From Bacteroidota bacterium (GTDB lineage Bacteria > Bacteroidota > Bacteroidia > Chitinophagales > Chitinophagaceae): 35,129 bases of DNA. The first letter of the stretch is position 1. Each line of letters starts with the position of its first letter. Position numbers and translations under genes: made by a program. Location of the stretch: assembly GCA_013286425.1 (NCBI GenBank), contig JABDFS010000033.1, forward strand, positions 1-35,129, read 5' to 3'. Positions 17,278 through 25,423 of the stretch are shown here, one piece after another. Under the pieces are notes generated by a model, which worked only from the letters and a program-made list of their open reading frames with translations, was not told the origin of the DNA and searched no databases.

Positions 17278-18252
17278 TTATTCATCAAGTTGCTCAACAG
17301 CAATATCTCTTTTAATTCTGGGATAAACATGCTTTGGTATATCAGGGTCTACAGGCGAAGGCGCGGCTAACATATTTACAGCAGGAAATAATTTTGTTTT
17401 AAACCCTTCAAAATCTTTTGCCCACTCTTTATGATTATAAACGCAAACCGGTAAACAGGCAGAGCAATAATTGTGTTTGGCAAAATAGGGAAAGCATTTT
17501 CCTGTGTCTACTTTATATCGGTAATTACCAAGATGATCTTTACCTGCTTGTTCAGAACGTTCATCCGGTATGGCTTTGGCCGGACAATAAATTCTGCATG
17601 CTTTACAATTATCACAAAACTTAGCAATACCTGCATCTATGGGTTTATCAATTGCAAGAGGCATGTTTGTAATAACACTCCCTAACCGGAATAACGGGCC
17701 CATTTTCGGGTGAATGATAGAGCCATGCCTTCCAAGTTCGCCAAAGCCTGCTTTTAATGCAAGCGGCACATGCAACACATCGCTGTCGCCAATTGGATGT
17801 TCAACCGTACAGGCATAACCAAGGCTTCTGATATGAGCAGCTAATGCAATAACGACTTCGCCCAATGAAAAATATATGCGCAAACATTCTATAGCACTTT
17901 CATTAGAAGGTACTTCCTGGAAGTTGCGCCATAACATTCTTTGACCTATCACTATGGCATATTTTTCTGTTACTTCCCTGCCATTGTAAATGTCTGATGG
18001 TTCTATTTCTGCAATGCCAACTTCGTCTGCACCCAATTCAAATGCCTTTTGTTTTATAGCTTCCGATGCTGCTGATGCATTTTCAAAAGCGAATTGTTGC
18101 TTATTAACTTCACCATTGAATTTCGGATATTGAAATTCTTTTATCTTATAGAGAATGGCATCCACCTCTGCAATTTTAATGGTTCTGCCGCCGACAGTGT
18201 TATACCATTCATCCCAGTTAAATGCAGGAGGAGAATTTTCTGAACCCTTCAT
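17278..18252 (-). CDS. Double [4Fe-4S] protein, reductive-dehalogenase/QueG-like
   Basis: A 324-aa soluble redox protein. Residues about 60-205 form a cobalamin/flavin-nitroreductase-like domain shared by epoxyqueuosine reductase and reductive dehalogenases, including GELGRHGSIIHPKMGPLFRL. Two cubane clusters follow: Cys213, 216, 219, 223 (CDNCKACRIYC) and Cys253, 263, 266, 270 (CSACLPVC). The GELGRHG form resembles the dehalogenase side more than QueG, but there is no Tat leader and the length (324) is nearer QueG. It may be an orphan corrinoid-dependent reductase; the substrate is unknown. This is the last ordinary chromosomal gene before the mobile region. Confidence 0.65.
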   Translation of the reverse strand: MKGSENSPPAFNWDEWYNTVGGRTIKIAEVDAILYKIKEFQYPKFNGEVNKQQFAFENASAASEAIKQKAFELGADEVGIAEIEPSDIYNGREVTEKYAIVIGQRMLWRNFQEVPSNESAIECLRIYFSLGEVVIALAAHIRSLGYACTVEHPIGDSDVLHVPLALKAGFGELGRHGSIIHPKMGPLFRLGSVITNMPLAIDKPIDAGIAKFCDNCKACRIYCPAKAIPDERSEQAGKDHLGNYRYKVDTGKCFPYFAKHNYCSACLPVCVYNHKEWAKDFEGFKTKLFPAVNMLAAPSPVDPDIPKHVYPRIKRDIAVEQLDE

Positions 18253-18550
18253 GATGAGTCTTTTGCTGATAAAATTATATACGTTTTAAAAAACGATATT
18301 AAAAATATTCAAACGAATTTGATTGCTTGTAATAATATTCATTGCATTTGTGAAGTTTTTGTGGTTGCTCAATAGCATTACATTGCCCTGATATGCTGTT
18401 TATTGGCTCTGCCAAAATCTAAAATGTTGAAGCAAACACAACCGCTTGCCCGTCTTGCTTACCTGTCCCGATATTTTCGGGAACTTGATTGGGCATCTCA
18501 TAACCATGTTGGTGAATTAAATAAAAGTTTTACAAATGAATATAATATTA
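18253..18550. other. Gene-free stretch at the edge of the mobile region
   Basis: About 300 bp with no credible gene. The only structure seen is a short hairpin CCCGA-TATTT-TCGGG near 18467-18481, without a U-run. The stretch includes the promoter of the double-cluster reductase gene, whose start is at 18252. Confidence 0.35.
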
Positions 18551-18670
18551 TCATCTCAAATTAAGAATACCTGTTGCAATATTATTCGCCAATTCATCTT
18601 TGTCAACTATACTTACAATTTTGTTTTCGCTAATTATCGGAACATGTTTAAACTTCATGCTTAATATACT
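18551..18670 (-). pseudogene. C-terminal remnant of a CBS-domain protein
   Basis: The minus frame ending at the TGA at 18551-18553 reads KFKHVPIISENKIVSIVDKD then ELANNIATGILN. This is the typical second half of a CBS domain (F/KHVPV-V-(D/E)-N...-G/S-I-V-(S/D)...DL). Everything upstream of about 18670 is replaced by IS110-family sequence on the other strand. It was probably a chromosomal gene cut by the insertion. It is too short to be functional. Confidence 0.45.
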
Positions 18671-18672
18671 AC

Positions 18673-19032
18673 TTGACTGCAACAGCATTGCTTGTATACA
18701 CCAAGGGCTTTACATCTTTTAAAAATGCAAAAGAGCTGGCCTGTTATTGTGGTGTAGTTCCATTTAATAAAACCTCTGGAAGCAGCGTTAAGTACAAACC
18801 TTCAGTCAGTCCTTTCGCTAACATGAAGCTTAAAAAGCTACTGCATCTATGTGCCATGTCTGCTATCCAAAATGACAATGAAATGAAAAGCTATTATGAG
18901 AGAAAAATATCAGACGGCAAAAATAAAATGAGCATTATTAATGCAGTTAGGAATAAGCTCGTTCACAGAGTTTTTGCAGTAGTGAGAGATAACAGATTTT
19001 ATGAGGATAACTACAAAAGAGTATGTGCATAA
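18673..19032 (+). pseudogene. IS110-family transposase, C-terminal fragment
   Basis: About 115 residues matching the conserved C-terminal half of IS110/IS116/IS902 transposases (Transposase_20): LVYTKGFTSFKNAKELACYC, GVVPFNKTSGSSVKYKP, then ANMKLKKLLHLCAMSAIQND and GKNKMSIINAVRNKLVHRVFAVV. The N-terminal RuvC-like DEDD catalytic domain (about 200 aa) is absent and replaced by the CBS-gene remnant, so the element is dead. Its 3' side lies about 45 bp from a truncated attC-like site. Some IS110-group elements (the IS1111-attC lineage) insert specifically into integron attC sites, which would explain its position; that link is inferred. Confidence 0.75.
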
Positions 19033-19079
19033 CACCCATAAAAAATATCTGAAATCTTATTTGTTTTAGTCATAGAAAA

Positions 19080-19099
19080 CTTTTACAAATGCACTTGTT
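19080..19099 (-). repeat. attC-1 remnant (family D right end)
   Basis: Only the last 20 bp of a family D site remain (CTTTTACAAATGCACTTGTT form), followed by core GTTGGGC. The left part was lost at the junction with the IS110 fragment. It marks the low-coordinate end of the array. Confidence 0.6.
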
Positions 19100-19694
19100 G
19101 GGCGTTCGCCATTGTCTCTTTATAATCTTGCGGATACCATTTATAAAACCAGTTAATGCAGTCAACGCAATTCACCAAGACTGCTTCGGTTGCATAATGT
19201 TTAAACTTGTTTGGTATCCATGCAAACAGAAGTCGGCTTTGCTTTGTCTTTGTCAAATAAAACCATGTGTCAATTGGCGGCATGTCATAAATGTCAACCA
19301 AACCGAATGACTGAACTTCAGATGCTCCATCAATAACTGTACAGTCAATTTGTGATATTAAGATATCACCTTCAAATTTTTCATTTATTGATAAATACTT
19401 TTGAGATTCTTTATAATCAATTTGCTGTTCAAAAAGTCCTTCAATCAGAAACTTATTTTTCCGCTCTGTTGGGTCAACTTGCCAATGAGTTAAAGTGCAT
19501 GTATTCAAGTTAGGTACAATGTCAAAATTGAACTGATGGACTTCAAATGAAAATAATGGCTTTCCGTTTAAAGTTGGGTTATAACTTCTAAATATTTTGG
19601 CTTTGTCACTACAACTTTTGTCAAGTTGCAAGCGACAATATTGTTGTGTCAGTTTTAAATTATGAAAGAATTTATTCTTGTCAATGTTTAGCAT
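19083..19694 (-). CDS. Cassette C1: hypothetical protein
   Basis: A 203-aa soluble protein that I do not recognise. The start is placed at the ATG at 19694 (MLNIDKNKFFHNLKLTQQ) because the longer frame to 19832 reads backwards through the left end of the IS1182 element. There are no signal peptide or membrane segments; several Cys-containing stretches (CRLQLDKSC, VNCVDCINWF) are scattered, not a clear metal site. The stop codon lies inside the attC remnant, so the last residues AQQVHL are encoded by the recombination site. The cassette ends match: GTTGGGCG at 19097 and CGCCCAAC at 19717. It is the oldest-positioned cassette if the array grows from the high-coordinate side. Confidence 0.65.
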   Translation of the reverse strand: MLNIDKNKFFHNLKLTQQYCRLQLDKSCSDKAKIFRSYNPTLNGKPLFSFEVHQFNFDIVPNLNTCTLTHWQVDPTERKNKFLIEGLFEQQIDYKESQKYLSINEKFEGDILISQIDCTVIDGASEVQSFGLVDIYDMPPIDTWFYLTKTKQSRLLFAWIPNKFKHYATEAVLVNCVDCINWFYKWYPQDYKETMANAQQVHL

Positions 19695-19727
19695 AAGTGC
19701 TGTGTCAAATTGGTGACGCCCAACGAG

Positions 19728-21478
19728 AGTTTGTGAAAAAACTAACGTTGTAATCAAATATACACACTCTGTGAATAGCTCAAATGGTGTATAGTTATTG
19801 CTTATAAGAGTTATGCAATTTATCCAGGGCAACGATCGCTATCAAACTTACTTTGCAACATTGAATGATCAGGTGAGTGCAGACAATCCTGTAAGACTTA
19901 TCGATGCATTTATTGACAAGCTTGATTTGCAGCAATTAGGCTTTACAAACACCGTTCATAAAGAACAAGGCCGCCCACCCTATGCACCGGCAGTGCTGTT
20001 AAAGCTTTACCTCTATGGCTACCTCAATAAAATACGCAGTAGCCGTAAACTGGAAAAAGAGTGCAGCCGCAATATAGAATTGCAGTGGTTGTTGCAAAAC
20101 CTTCAGCCCAACTATCACACTATCGCCGATTTCAGAAAATTGCATGCAGCAGCACTGCAATCCATGTTCAGGCTGTATGTGCAATTTTTATCAGAAGCTG
20201 ATTTACTCGGTAAAACAACCATAGCAGTTGATGGCAGTAAGTTCAGGGCTGTTAACAGCAGCAAGCATAATTATAATCAGAAAAAGATAGATAAGCATCT
20301 TCAGCTTATAGAAGATAAAACGGCTAAATATTTACACGAGCTTGATGAGATGGACAGCCAGGAAAAGAGCAGTAGTGATGCAGAAGAACTACAAATAAAA
20401 AAAGAGAAGATAGCAGAAGGTCTTTCCAAATTAAAAGAACGCCGCATTAAATACAACAAGCTGCAGGAACAACTGAATAATACAGATGAAAAACAAATTA
20501 GCACCACTGATGCAGACAGCCGTAGCATCATCATTTCAAGAAATATTGTAGAAGTAGCCTATAACACACAAAATGTAGTTGACGATAAATATAACCTTAT
20601 TGTACATACACAGGCAACCAATACCAACGATGGCAAAGCTTTATATAAAGCCACTGTACAGGCTAAAGCAAACCTGCAGTTGCAGAAAGAAGATGTTATA
20701 TGCGCACTGGCTGATAAAGGCTATCATACCGGTGCAGAACTGCAGCGGTGCCAGCAGGATAGAATGATAACATATGTGGCCTATAGGGAGCAGCCCGCCG
20801 TTAAGCATATCGCCAATGAATTTTTAGCAGAAAGCTTTATCTATGATAAACCAACAGATACATATACCTGTCCTGCCGGTGCGCAATTAACAACGTTGGG
20901 CACATGGCATTATAAAAAAGGAGAAGCCGGAGAAACAAGTTACCGGTTTAAAACATACCGCACTGATACATGTAAAACATGCGCCTTAAAACAACAATGC
21001 ACCAAATTACCCAAACGTATTATACAGCGCAGCGAATACCAGGATGCTATAGAAACGAATAATAATAACATTAAACAAAACACGCAGTATTATAAACGAA
21101 GGCAGGCAATATGCGAGCATCCCTTTGGCAGCATCAAACGGCATTGGGGTTATACACATACCTTATTAAAAGGCCTGCAAAAAGTAAATGGAGAAATGAA
21201 CCTCATAATGTTCTGCTACAACTTTATGCGCACTAAAAACATTCTTGGCTTTGATAAAATGATACAGGCTATTGAAAAATGGACACCAGGCTACAGCAAA
21301 GTAGCCTGCACTATAAAAAAGCGGTTTATCAAAGCCATTTACAGCCAAAATAAGCAACTGATTTTTTTAAGAATATTCCAGGCTTCATTTTTAAAGGCTG
21401 CATAGAAAAGCAGCTAATACACTTATACTCACTTCTACCAACCCGTTTTTGACGCAATAAGGAGTTTTTTCACAGTCT
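19728..21478 (+). mobile_element. IS1182-family insertion sequence splitting attC-2
   Basis: The ends are an imperfect 16-bp inverted repeat, AGTTTGTGAAAAAACT at 19728-19743 and AGTTTTTTCACAGTCT at 21463-21478 (13 of 16 matching). It contains one intact DDE transposase gene. Removing it and one copy of ACG (present at both 19723 and 21480) rebuilds a continuous site CCCAACG-TTCAGG-TATTTGCG, so it inserted at the AAC core of an attC-like site. The exact boundary and duplication length are ambiguous by 1-3 bp. Confidence 0.8.
19813..21405 (+). CDS. IS1182-family transposase
   Basis: A DDE transposase of 530-535 aa with the IS1182 layout. The N-terminal domain has DNPVRLIDAFIDKLDLQQLGF and the GRPPYAPAVLLKLYLYGYLN motif. 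The first catalytic Asp is in TIAVDGSKF (Asp145 numbered from the ATG at 19798), the second in ALADKGYHTG (Asp306), and the Glu in RRQAICEHPFGSIKR (Glu440), with a charged coiled-coil insertion at about 165-230. A Cys cluster (CPAG... CKTCALKQQC) precedes the third catalytic residue. The frame is uninterrupted, so the element may be active. The start at the ATG at 19813 (MQFIQGNDRYQ) matches family N-termini better than 19798. Confidence 0.9.
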   Translation: MQFIQGNDRYQTYFATLNDQVSADNPVRLIDAFIDKLDLQQLGFTNTVHKEQGRPPYAPAVLLKLYLYGYLNKIRSSRKLEKECSRNIELQWLLQNLQPNYHTIADFRKLHAAALQSMFRLYVQFLSEADLLGKTTIAVDGSKFRAVNSSKHNYNQKKIDKHLQLIEDKTAKYLHELDEMDSQEKSSSDAEELQIKKEKIAEGLSKLKERRIKYNKLQEQLNNTDEKQISTTDADSRSIIISRNIVEVAYNTQNVVDDKYNLIVHTQATNTNDGKALYKATVQAKANLQLQKEDVICALADKGYHTGAELQRCQQDRMITYVAYREQPAVKHIANEFLAESFIYDKPTDTYTCPAGAQLTTLGTWHYKKGEAGETSYRFKTYRTDTCKTCALKQQCTKLPKRIIQRSEYQDAIETNNNNIKQNTQYYKRRQAICEHPFGSIKRHWGYTHTLLKGLQKVNGEMNLIMFCYNFMRTKNILGFDKMIQAIEKWTPGYSKVACTIKKRFIKAIYSQNKQLIFLRIFQASFLKAA

Positions 21479-21667
21479 GACGTTCAGGTATTTGCGACGG
21501 CAGGATAATAGCATTCCGTCAAGCTGATACCGAAGCTGATTTTTGTTTGCTGCCGAAGATAATTACAAATGTTCAATAGCGTTGAGTCACGATGATAACT
21601 GAAGCTGAGTAGAATTACTGCTGCTGAAGTGCAGTTAGTCAGCCCTGCTGTTGCAAATACCCATGTT
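21479..21667 (-). repeat. attC-2 (family B), right part; core stub at 19722-19727
   Basis: Arms GTATTTGCGACGGCAGG and (as reverse complement) GTATTTGCAACAGCAGG pair with two G-T wobbles. The right core is GTTGTAC. The site is interrupted by the IS1182 element after AACG; the rejoined length is about 190 bp. Confidence 0.75.
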
Positions 21668-21678
21668 GTACGTAGTAT

Positions 21679-22509
21679 TTAGTCATACTTAAATTCATAA
21701 ACTGTCTTTAGCTTAGTGTCTAAATAATATTCAATTTTAAGTAAGCGTCCACTATTGTCGTAAAAATACTTGTTTACATTATAAAATGGATAATCGGAAT
21801 ATGATTGAAAATACTCTCTCCATTTTTTTTCAATGATTTTCCCTTCATTATTTCTTGTTATAACTGTATCAGTCATTTTCCCATTTTCATAACGAGAAAT
21901 CGTTTCAATATGTCTATTGTTTTTGTCATAGATTAAAGTGTCAGTTCCAACAATGGTATCTGCAACAAAATATTGAACTTTAATTTTTACACTGTTACTG
22001 TAAGTAAAACGATAATATTCTGGAGTATTTAATTTATTAATGATTTTTCTTTCTATTTGATTATTATTTCTATCATATTGGTATTCCTCAACTGGCTTAT
22101 TATCGTAAAGTAATTTACTTAAATTGTTTCCATTGTATTCATAAGTGTAGGTGTATGAGCCTTTATCTCCTCCACCTTCAGGTGATATATAAACGGTTTT
22201 AATTTCTATTGTTGCTTTCATTTTCAACTTCCCGTTATACGATAAATTTACTTGTTGCATTAGTTTACCCCACATATCACCAAAGTAATCTGTATTAGCG
22301 TAGATTTCCTGATAAATCATATTACTATCAGCATTGTATTCTTCATAAGCACATTTAAACCTTTTGCCTTGTTGTCCTTTAGAATTACTGGAACTGTCAT
22401 AACTAATAAAAAATTCAGTAATTGAATACTTCTTATGCTGGGTCATGTCAAAGCATCCGGCAAAAAGCATTATTGCAAAAAGCAGTAGAATTAGATTGCG
22501 AAGGGTCAT
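21679..22509 (-). CDS. Cassette C2: lipoprotein with YD-like repeats
   Basis: A 276-aa predicted lipoprotein. The leader MTLRNLILLLFAIMLFAGC has its lipobox Cys at 19. The mature part contains short repeats of the form (Y)DxNxxxIExxxxY and YDNSGRLLKIEYYLDTKLK, resembling YD/RHS-type beta repeats, but it is too short to be an RHS toxin. The start is the ATG at 22509; the longer frame uses a GTG inside the neighbouring attC. Cassette ends GTTGTACGTA (21665) and TACGTACAAC (22515) are fully complementary. It is probably anchored in the periplasm or outer membrane; function is unknown. Confidence 0.65.
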   Translation of the reverse strand: MTLRNLILLLFAIMLFAGCFDMTQHKKYSITEFFISYDSSSNSKGQQGKRFKCAYEEYNADSNMIYQEIYANTDYFGDMWGKLMQQVNLSYNGKLKMKATIEIKTVYISPEGGGDKGSYTYTYEYNGNNLSKLLYDNKPVEEYQYDRNNNQIERKIINKLNTPEYYRFTYSNSVKIKVQYFVADTIVGTDTLIYDKNNRHIETISRYENGKMTDTVITRNNEGKIIEKKWREYFQSYSDYPFYNVNKYFYDNSGRLLKIEYYLDTKLKTVYEFKYD

Positions 22510-22521
22510 AATATTACGTAC

Positions 22522-22714
22522 AACGTTCACGGCTTGGCGAATAACTGGTATTTGAAATTCGTCCAGCCCGAACCGCAGTTAAATTTATAATTAAAAGTTC
22601 ATTGTTATCGTTGTCGCCAAATTTTTAATGTCCAACCGATTACTGCAGCACAATAGCCAAACAAAAGTTGATGTTGCATTGAGTCGCGCCAGTTTTTTGC
22701 CAAACCCCTTTGTT
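22522..22714 (-). repeat. attC-3 (family A)
   Basis: 193 bp. Plus-strand ends are GTACAAC and GTTGTAC. Stem arms GGCTTGGCGAATAACTGG and CCAGTTTTTTGCCAAACC. The unpaired spacer is about 6/5 nt. Confidence 0.8.
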
Positions 22715-22723
22715 GTACGCATG

Positions 22724-23248
22724 TCAATTTAGCTTCTCAAACTTTTTTTTGTTGTCGTTCCATAGCCATAATTCAGGTTCACAATAGCTACAAGAGTCAT
22801 AATAACCTAAACTGTCTGGTGGATTTATAACCAAAAGCCTGCTATTTTGTTTGAACTTATAGTCAAGTGACGCTGGAGGAATGTCATAAACACGTCCTGT
22901 CTTCAAATCAGTAATTGCACCGTTTAAACAATCTGTTCCGCAACCCCACATCGCAAGATTGTAGTGCCCTGCAAAGTCAGTCCCGAAATTATCAATTGAC
23001 CATCTGATGGTGGAACGAAAGCGTTTTGCAGTTTTGCTGCTCGAGTAATTTATTTTAGCGCGTTTGCCAGAAAATGTATCAACTATATACTTACCGTAAT
23101 CAATTGTATATGAAAATTTTTCCTTACCAACTGTGTCAACTTTTGCAATTTGCTGTTTGCTTGGAACAGAAGCTAAATTATTATTTGTTCCTTTATTGTG
23201 ACAAGAGAGAAATGTCCAAAATGCCATTATGAAAAATAGTCTATTCAC
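22724..23248 (-). CDS. Cassette C3: lipoprotein, unknown
   Basis: A 174-aa predicted lipoprotein starting at the GTG at 23248 (MNRLFFIMAFWTFLSC, lipobox Cys16); the internal ATG at 23227 would leave too short a leader. The mature domain has a conserved-looking core DFAGHYNLAMWGCGTDCLNG then AITDLKTGRVYDIP, a pattern I have seen in small periplasmic proteins of unknown function. Two Cys in WGCGTDC and two in CSYC could form disulfides. Cassette ends GTTGTACGCA/TGCGTACAAC match over 10 nt. No function is claimed. Confidence 0.65.
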   Translation of the reverse strand: MNRLFFIMAFWTFLSCHNKGTNNNLASVPSKQQIAKVDTVGKEKFSYTIDYGKYIVDTFSGKRAKINYSSSKTAKRFRSTIRWSIDNFGTDFAGHYNLAMWGCGTDCLNGAITDLKTGRVYDIPPASLDYKFKQNSRLLVINPPDSLGYYDSCSYCEPELWLWNDNKKKFEKLN

Positions 23249-23262
23249 GAGGGATTGCGTAC

Positions 23263-23452
23263 AACGAAGGGTATTTGCGATGGCAGGGCATTCTTGTGTT
23301 CCGTCACGCCGATACCGAAGCTGATTTATTTGTTTTGCCGAAGATAACTACTAATGCTCAACAGCGTACTGTCAGCCGATAACCGGAGCTGAACAGAATT
23401 ACTGTTGCCGAAGTGCGTTCCGTCGCCCCTTGCTATTGCAAATACTTTTGTT
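23263..23452 (-). repeat. attC-4 (family B)
   Basis: 190 bp. Ends GTACAAC and GTTAGCA. Stem GTATTTGCGATGGCAGGGC against reverse-complement GTATTTGCAATAGCAAGG; the right arm has one extra T on the plus strand. Confidence 0.8.
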
Positions 23453-23465
23453 AGCAGCAGCCCTT

Positions 23466-24431
23466 TTATGTTGTAATAGTTGTAATCTCATATTTCTTAT
23501 CATTTAATATTGTTTCCGTTTTATTTACTTTAGGCTCTGGATTAGGTTCATTAAAATTTGCATAATAAATAATGCCATAATAAGTATTTGTCGCTTGCAT
23601 ATAGATTAATACTTGATTTATTGTATTCTGCATATGAGAACCAATTGCTCTCATTCTCTTAAATTCTAGTATCACTTGTTCATTGTCAATTTCGATTAAG
23701 AAATCTGGTCTAATATCTCTCCCTCCAATATTAAAATGTGGTTCTCGTTGAGTGTTTACAGATTTGCTTACAGATGCAATATAAGCGTGGAATAATCCTA
23801 TAATTTCAACTTCTCTTATATCTTTTGTGTTATTAAAAATCTGTTGACTATTTTGTCTAGAAAACTCTATTATAATATCAACAAGTTTGTCAACTGGAGT
23901 TTTGTTTGAAGACAAAGCAATGGTTTTAATTTTTTCAGCATTTTCTTTTTCTTCAGCCAATTTTTTTTGCTGCGTCTGATAAGCAATTTTTTCTTGAATT
24001 TGTTTTAGTAAAAGATGAACAAAACTAGATACAGATGTTAATGCAATAAAAGCCTCATTTTCGTCAAAGAATAATTTGAAATCATGAGTGGATTTATTTC
24101 TCCATTCTTGTCGATAATTTTTAAACAGTTGTAAAACTCTTTCTCTAAATATATTATTTGTTTCAAAAAATTTTTCAATGTCATTTGGAGTTTTTCTGAA
24201 TACTTCTTCTTCGGATTTGTCTGCAAGCACTTTATATGATTCCTTTAATGCTCCTTCATAAGCCTGATTACTTCTGTAAATAACATCATTGAAGAAGTTT
24301 GTGTCAGACTTACCTTGCTTATAATAGAATTCAGCTCTGTCTATATGAGTAAAGATTGAGTCCAAATAGTTTGAACTATCAACTTTTTTTATCGAATTAA
24401 TTTGCTGTTCTATTTCTTTAAGTATGTCCAT
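23466..24431 (-). CDS. Cassette C4: HEPN-like plus PD-(D/E)XK-like nuclease candidate
   Basis: A 321-aa soluble protein. The N-terminal half (about 1-150) is all-helical and contains RNKSTHD at 111-117, fitting the Rx4-6H signature of HEPN ribonuclease domains. A Lys/Glu-rich coiled coil spans 145-172. The C-terminal half has RPDFLIEIDNEQVILEFKR (Asp243, Glu256, Lys258), then INQVLIYMQ (Gln273, Tyr277) and GIIYYA. This is the D-(E)xK plus QxxxY pattern of the PD-(D/E)XK nuclease superfamily. Such a combination is typical of anti-phage or abortive-infection factors, so a defence role is likely but inferred. It starts at the ATG at 24431. Cassette ends GTTAGCAGC/GCGGCTAAC match with one mismatch. 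Confidence 0.65.
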   Translation of the reverse strand: MDILKEIEQQINSIKKVDSSNYLDSIFTHIDRAEFYYKQGKSDTNFFNDVIYRSNQAYEGALKESYKVLADKSEEEVFRKTPNDIEKFFETNNIFRERVLQLFKNYRQEWRNKSTHDFKLFFDENEAFIALTSVSSFVHLLLKQIQEKIAYQTQQKKLAEEKENAEKIKTIALSSNKTPVDKLVDIIIEFSRQNSQQIFNNTKDIREVEIIGLFHAYIASVSKSVNTQREPHFNIGGRDIRPDFLIEIDNEQVILEFKRMRAIGSHMQNTINQVLIYMQATNTYYGIIYYANFNEPNPEPKVNKTETILNDKKYEITTITT

Positions 24432-24457
24432 ATTCGAGCTGTGTCCGGGTTGCGGCT

Positions 24458-24650
24458 AACGTTCACGGCTTGGCGAAGAACTGGTATTTAAAATTCGTCC
24501 AGCCCTAACTGCAGTTAAATTTATAATTAAAAGTTCATTGTTGTTGATGTCGCCAAATGTATAATGTCCAGCCGATTACCACAGCTTAATAGCCAAACAA
24601 AAGTTGATGTTGCATTACGTCAGCCAGTTTTTTGCCAAACCACTTTGTTG
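24458..24650 (-). repeat. attC-5 (family A)
   Basis: 193 bp. Ends GGCTAAC and GTTGTGC. Stem arms GGCTTGGCGAAGAACTGG and CCAGTTTTTTGCCAAACC. Confidence 0.8.
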
Positions 24651-24665
24651 TGCGTTCGCTTTTTG

Positions 24666-25172
24666 TCAAAGTGTAATTGGCATTGTCGTGAAGCTAATAC
24701 CTTGTCTTTCTTCGAAAGTTAATATTTGACTGTCAGTAAGAATTGGCTTTTGTCGCACTATTTGGTCAAAGCCTGATGATTTAAAATTTATGTTGCCTTC
24801 TTGCAAATCAATTGACCATTCGTAAATCCATTTGTTTTTTTCTTGTTCTACTTTGTCAATAAGAAGAAGGTCAGCAATTTCTAACATGTCAGTTGCCCCT
24901 CCACGTCTGTCAATGTTTATTGTCAGCGCAAATGTGTCCTTAAATATTAACGTGCAAGGAGAAATCCAGAAAGAAAATATTCGCTTTGGTGGAATTGGAT
25001 TTACCCACTTAAAAATATAGTCAATGTCAAATATTAAATTAGTTGTGCCAATGTCGTCAAGTGGGGAAAAAATTAAGCCATAAATATTGCAGTCATGCCA
25101 ACCCATTTTTTCATAATCATCTTGTGTCCAAATGCTTTTGTCAAGAATGAATATATCTTCGGATCGTGTCAA
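24666..25172 (-). CDS. Cassette C5: hypothetical protein, TTG start
   Basis: A 168-aa soluble protein. No ATG exists upstream of the conserved-looking opening DIFILDKSIWTQDDYEKMGW, and the frame is closed by a TGA about 50 bp before it, so the TTG at 25172 is the probable start. The middle contains FDIDYIFKWVNPIPPKRIF and FWISPCTLIFKDT, which looks like a compact beta-rich fold. No catalytic motif is evident. Cassette ends GTTGTGCGT/ACGCACAAC match. Function is unknown. Confidence 0.6.
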   Translation of the reverse strand: MTRSEDIFILDKSIWTQDDYEKMGWHDCNIYGLIFSPLDDIGTTNLIFDIDYIFKWVNPIPPKRIFSFWISPCTLIFKDTFALTINIDRRGGATDMLEIADLLLIDKVEQEKNKWIYEWSIDLQEGNINFKSSGFDQIVRQKPILTDSQILTFEERQGISFTTMPITL

Positions 25173-25232
25173 TGTTTGAAATTTTGAGGTATTGTTTTGG
25201 GTTTGCTTTTTAAATTGTCACAAGTGACGCAC

Positions 25233-25423
25233 AACGAATCGGTATTTGCGATGGCAGGGCATTCTGTGTTCCGTCACGCCGGTGCCGAAGCTGATTTGTT
25301 TGTTTTGCCGAAGATAATTACAAATGCTCAACAGCGAACTGTCAGCCGATAACTGAAGATGAACAGAATTACTGCTGCCGAAGTACTTTCCGTCGCCCCC
25401 TGCTATTTGCAAATACTTTTGTT
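25233..25423 (-). repeat. attC-6 (family B)
   Basis: 191 bp. Ends GCACAAC and GTTAGCG. Stem GGTATTTGCGATGGCAGGGC against CCCCCTGCTATTTGCAAATA; internal module shared with attC-2 and attC-4. Confidence 0.8.

Noticed and set aside
18380..18520. 35-codon minus frame with PIKFPKISGQVSKTG
   Set aside because: It covers a small hairpin repeat and has no supporting context; treated as non-coding.
19695..19832. N-terminal extension of C1
   Set aside because: It is read through the attC core and the left end of the IS1182 element.
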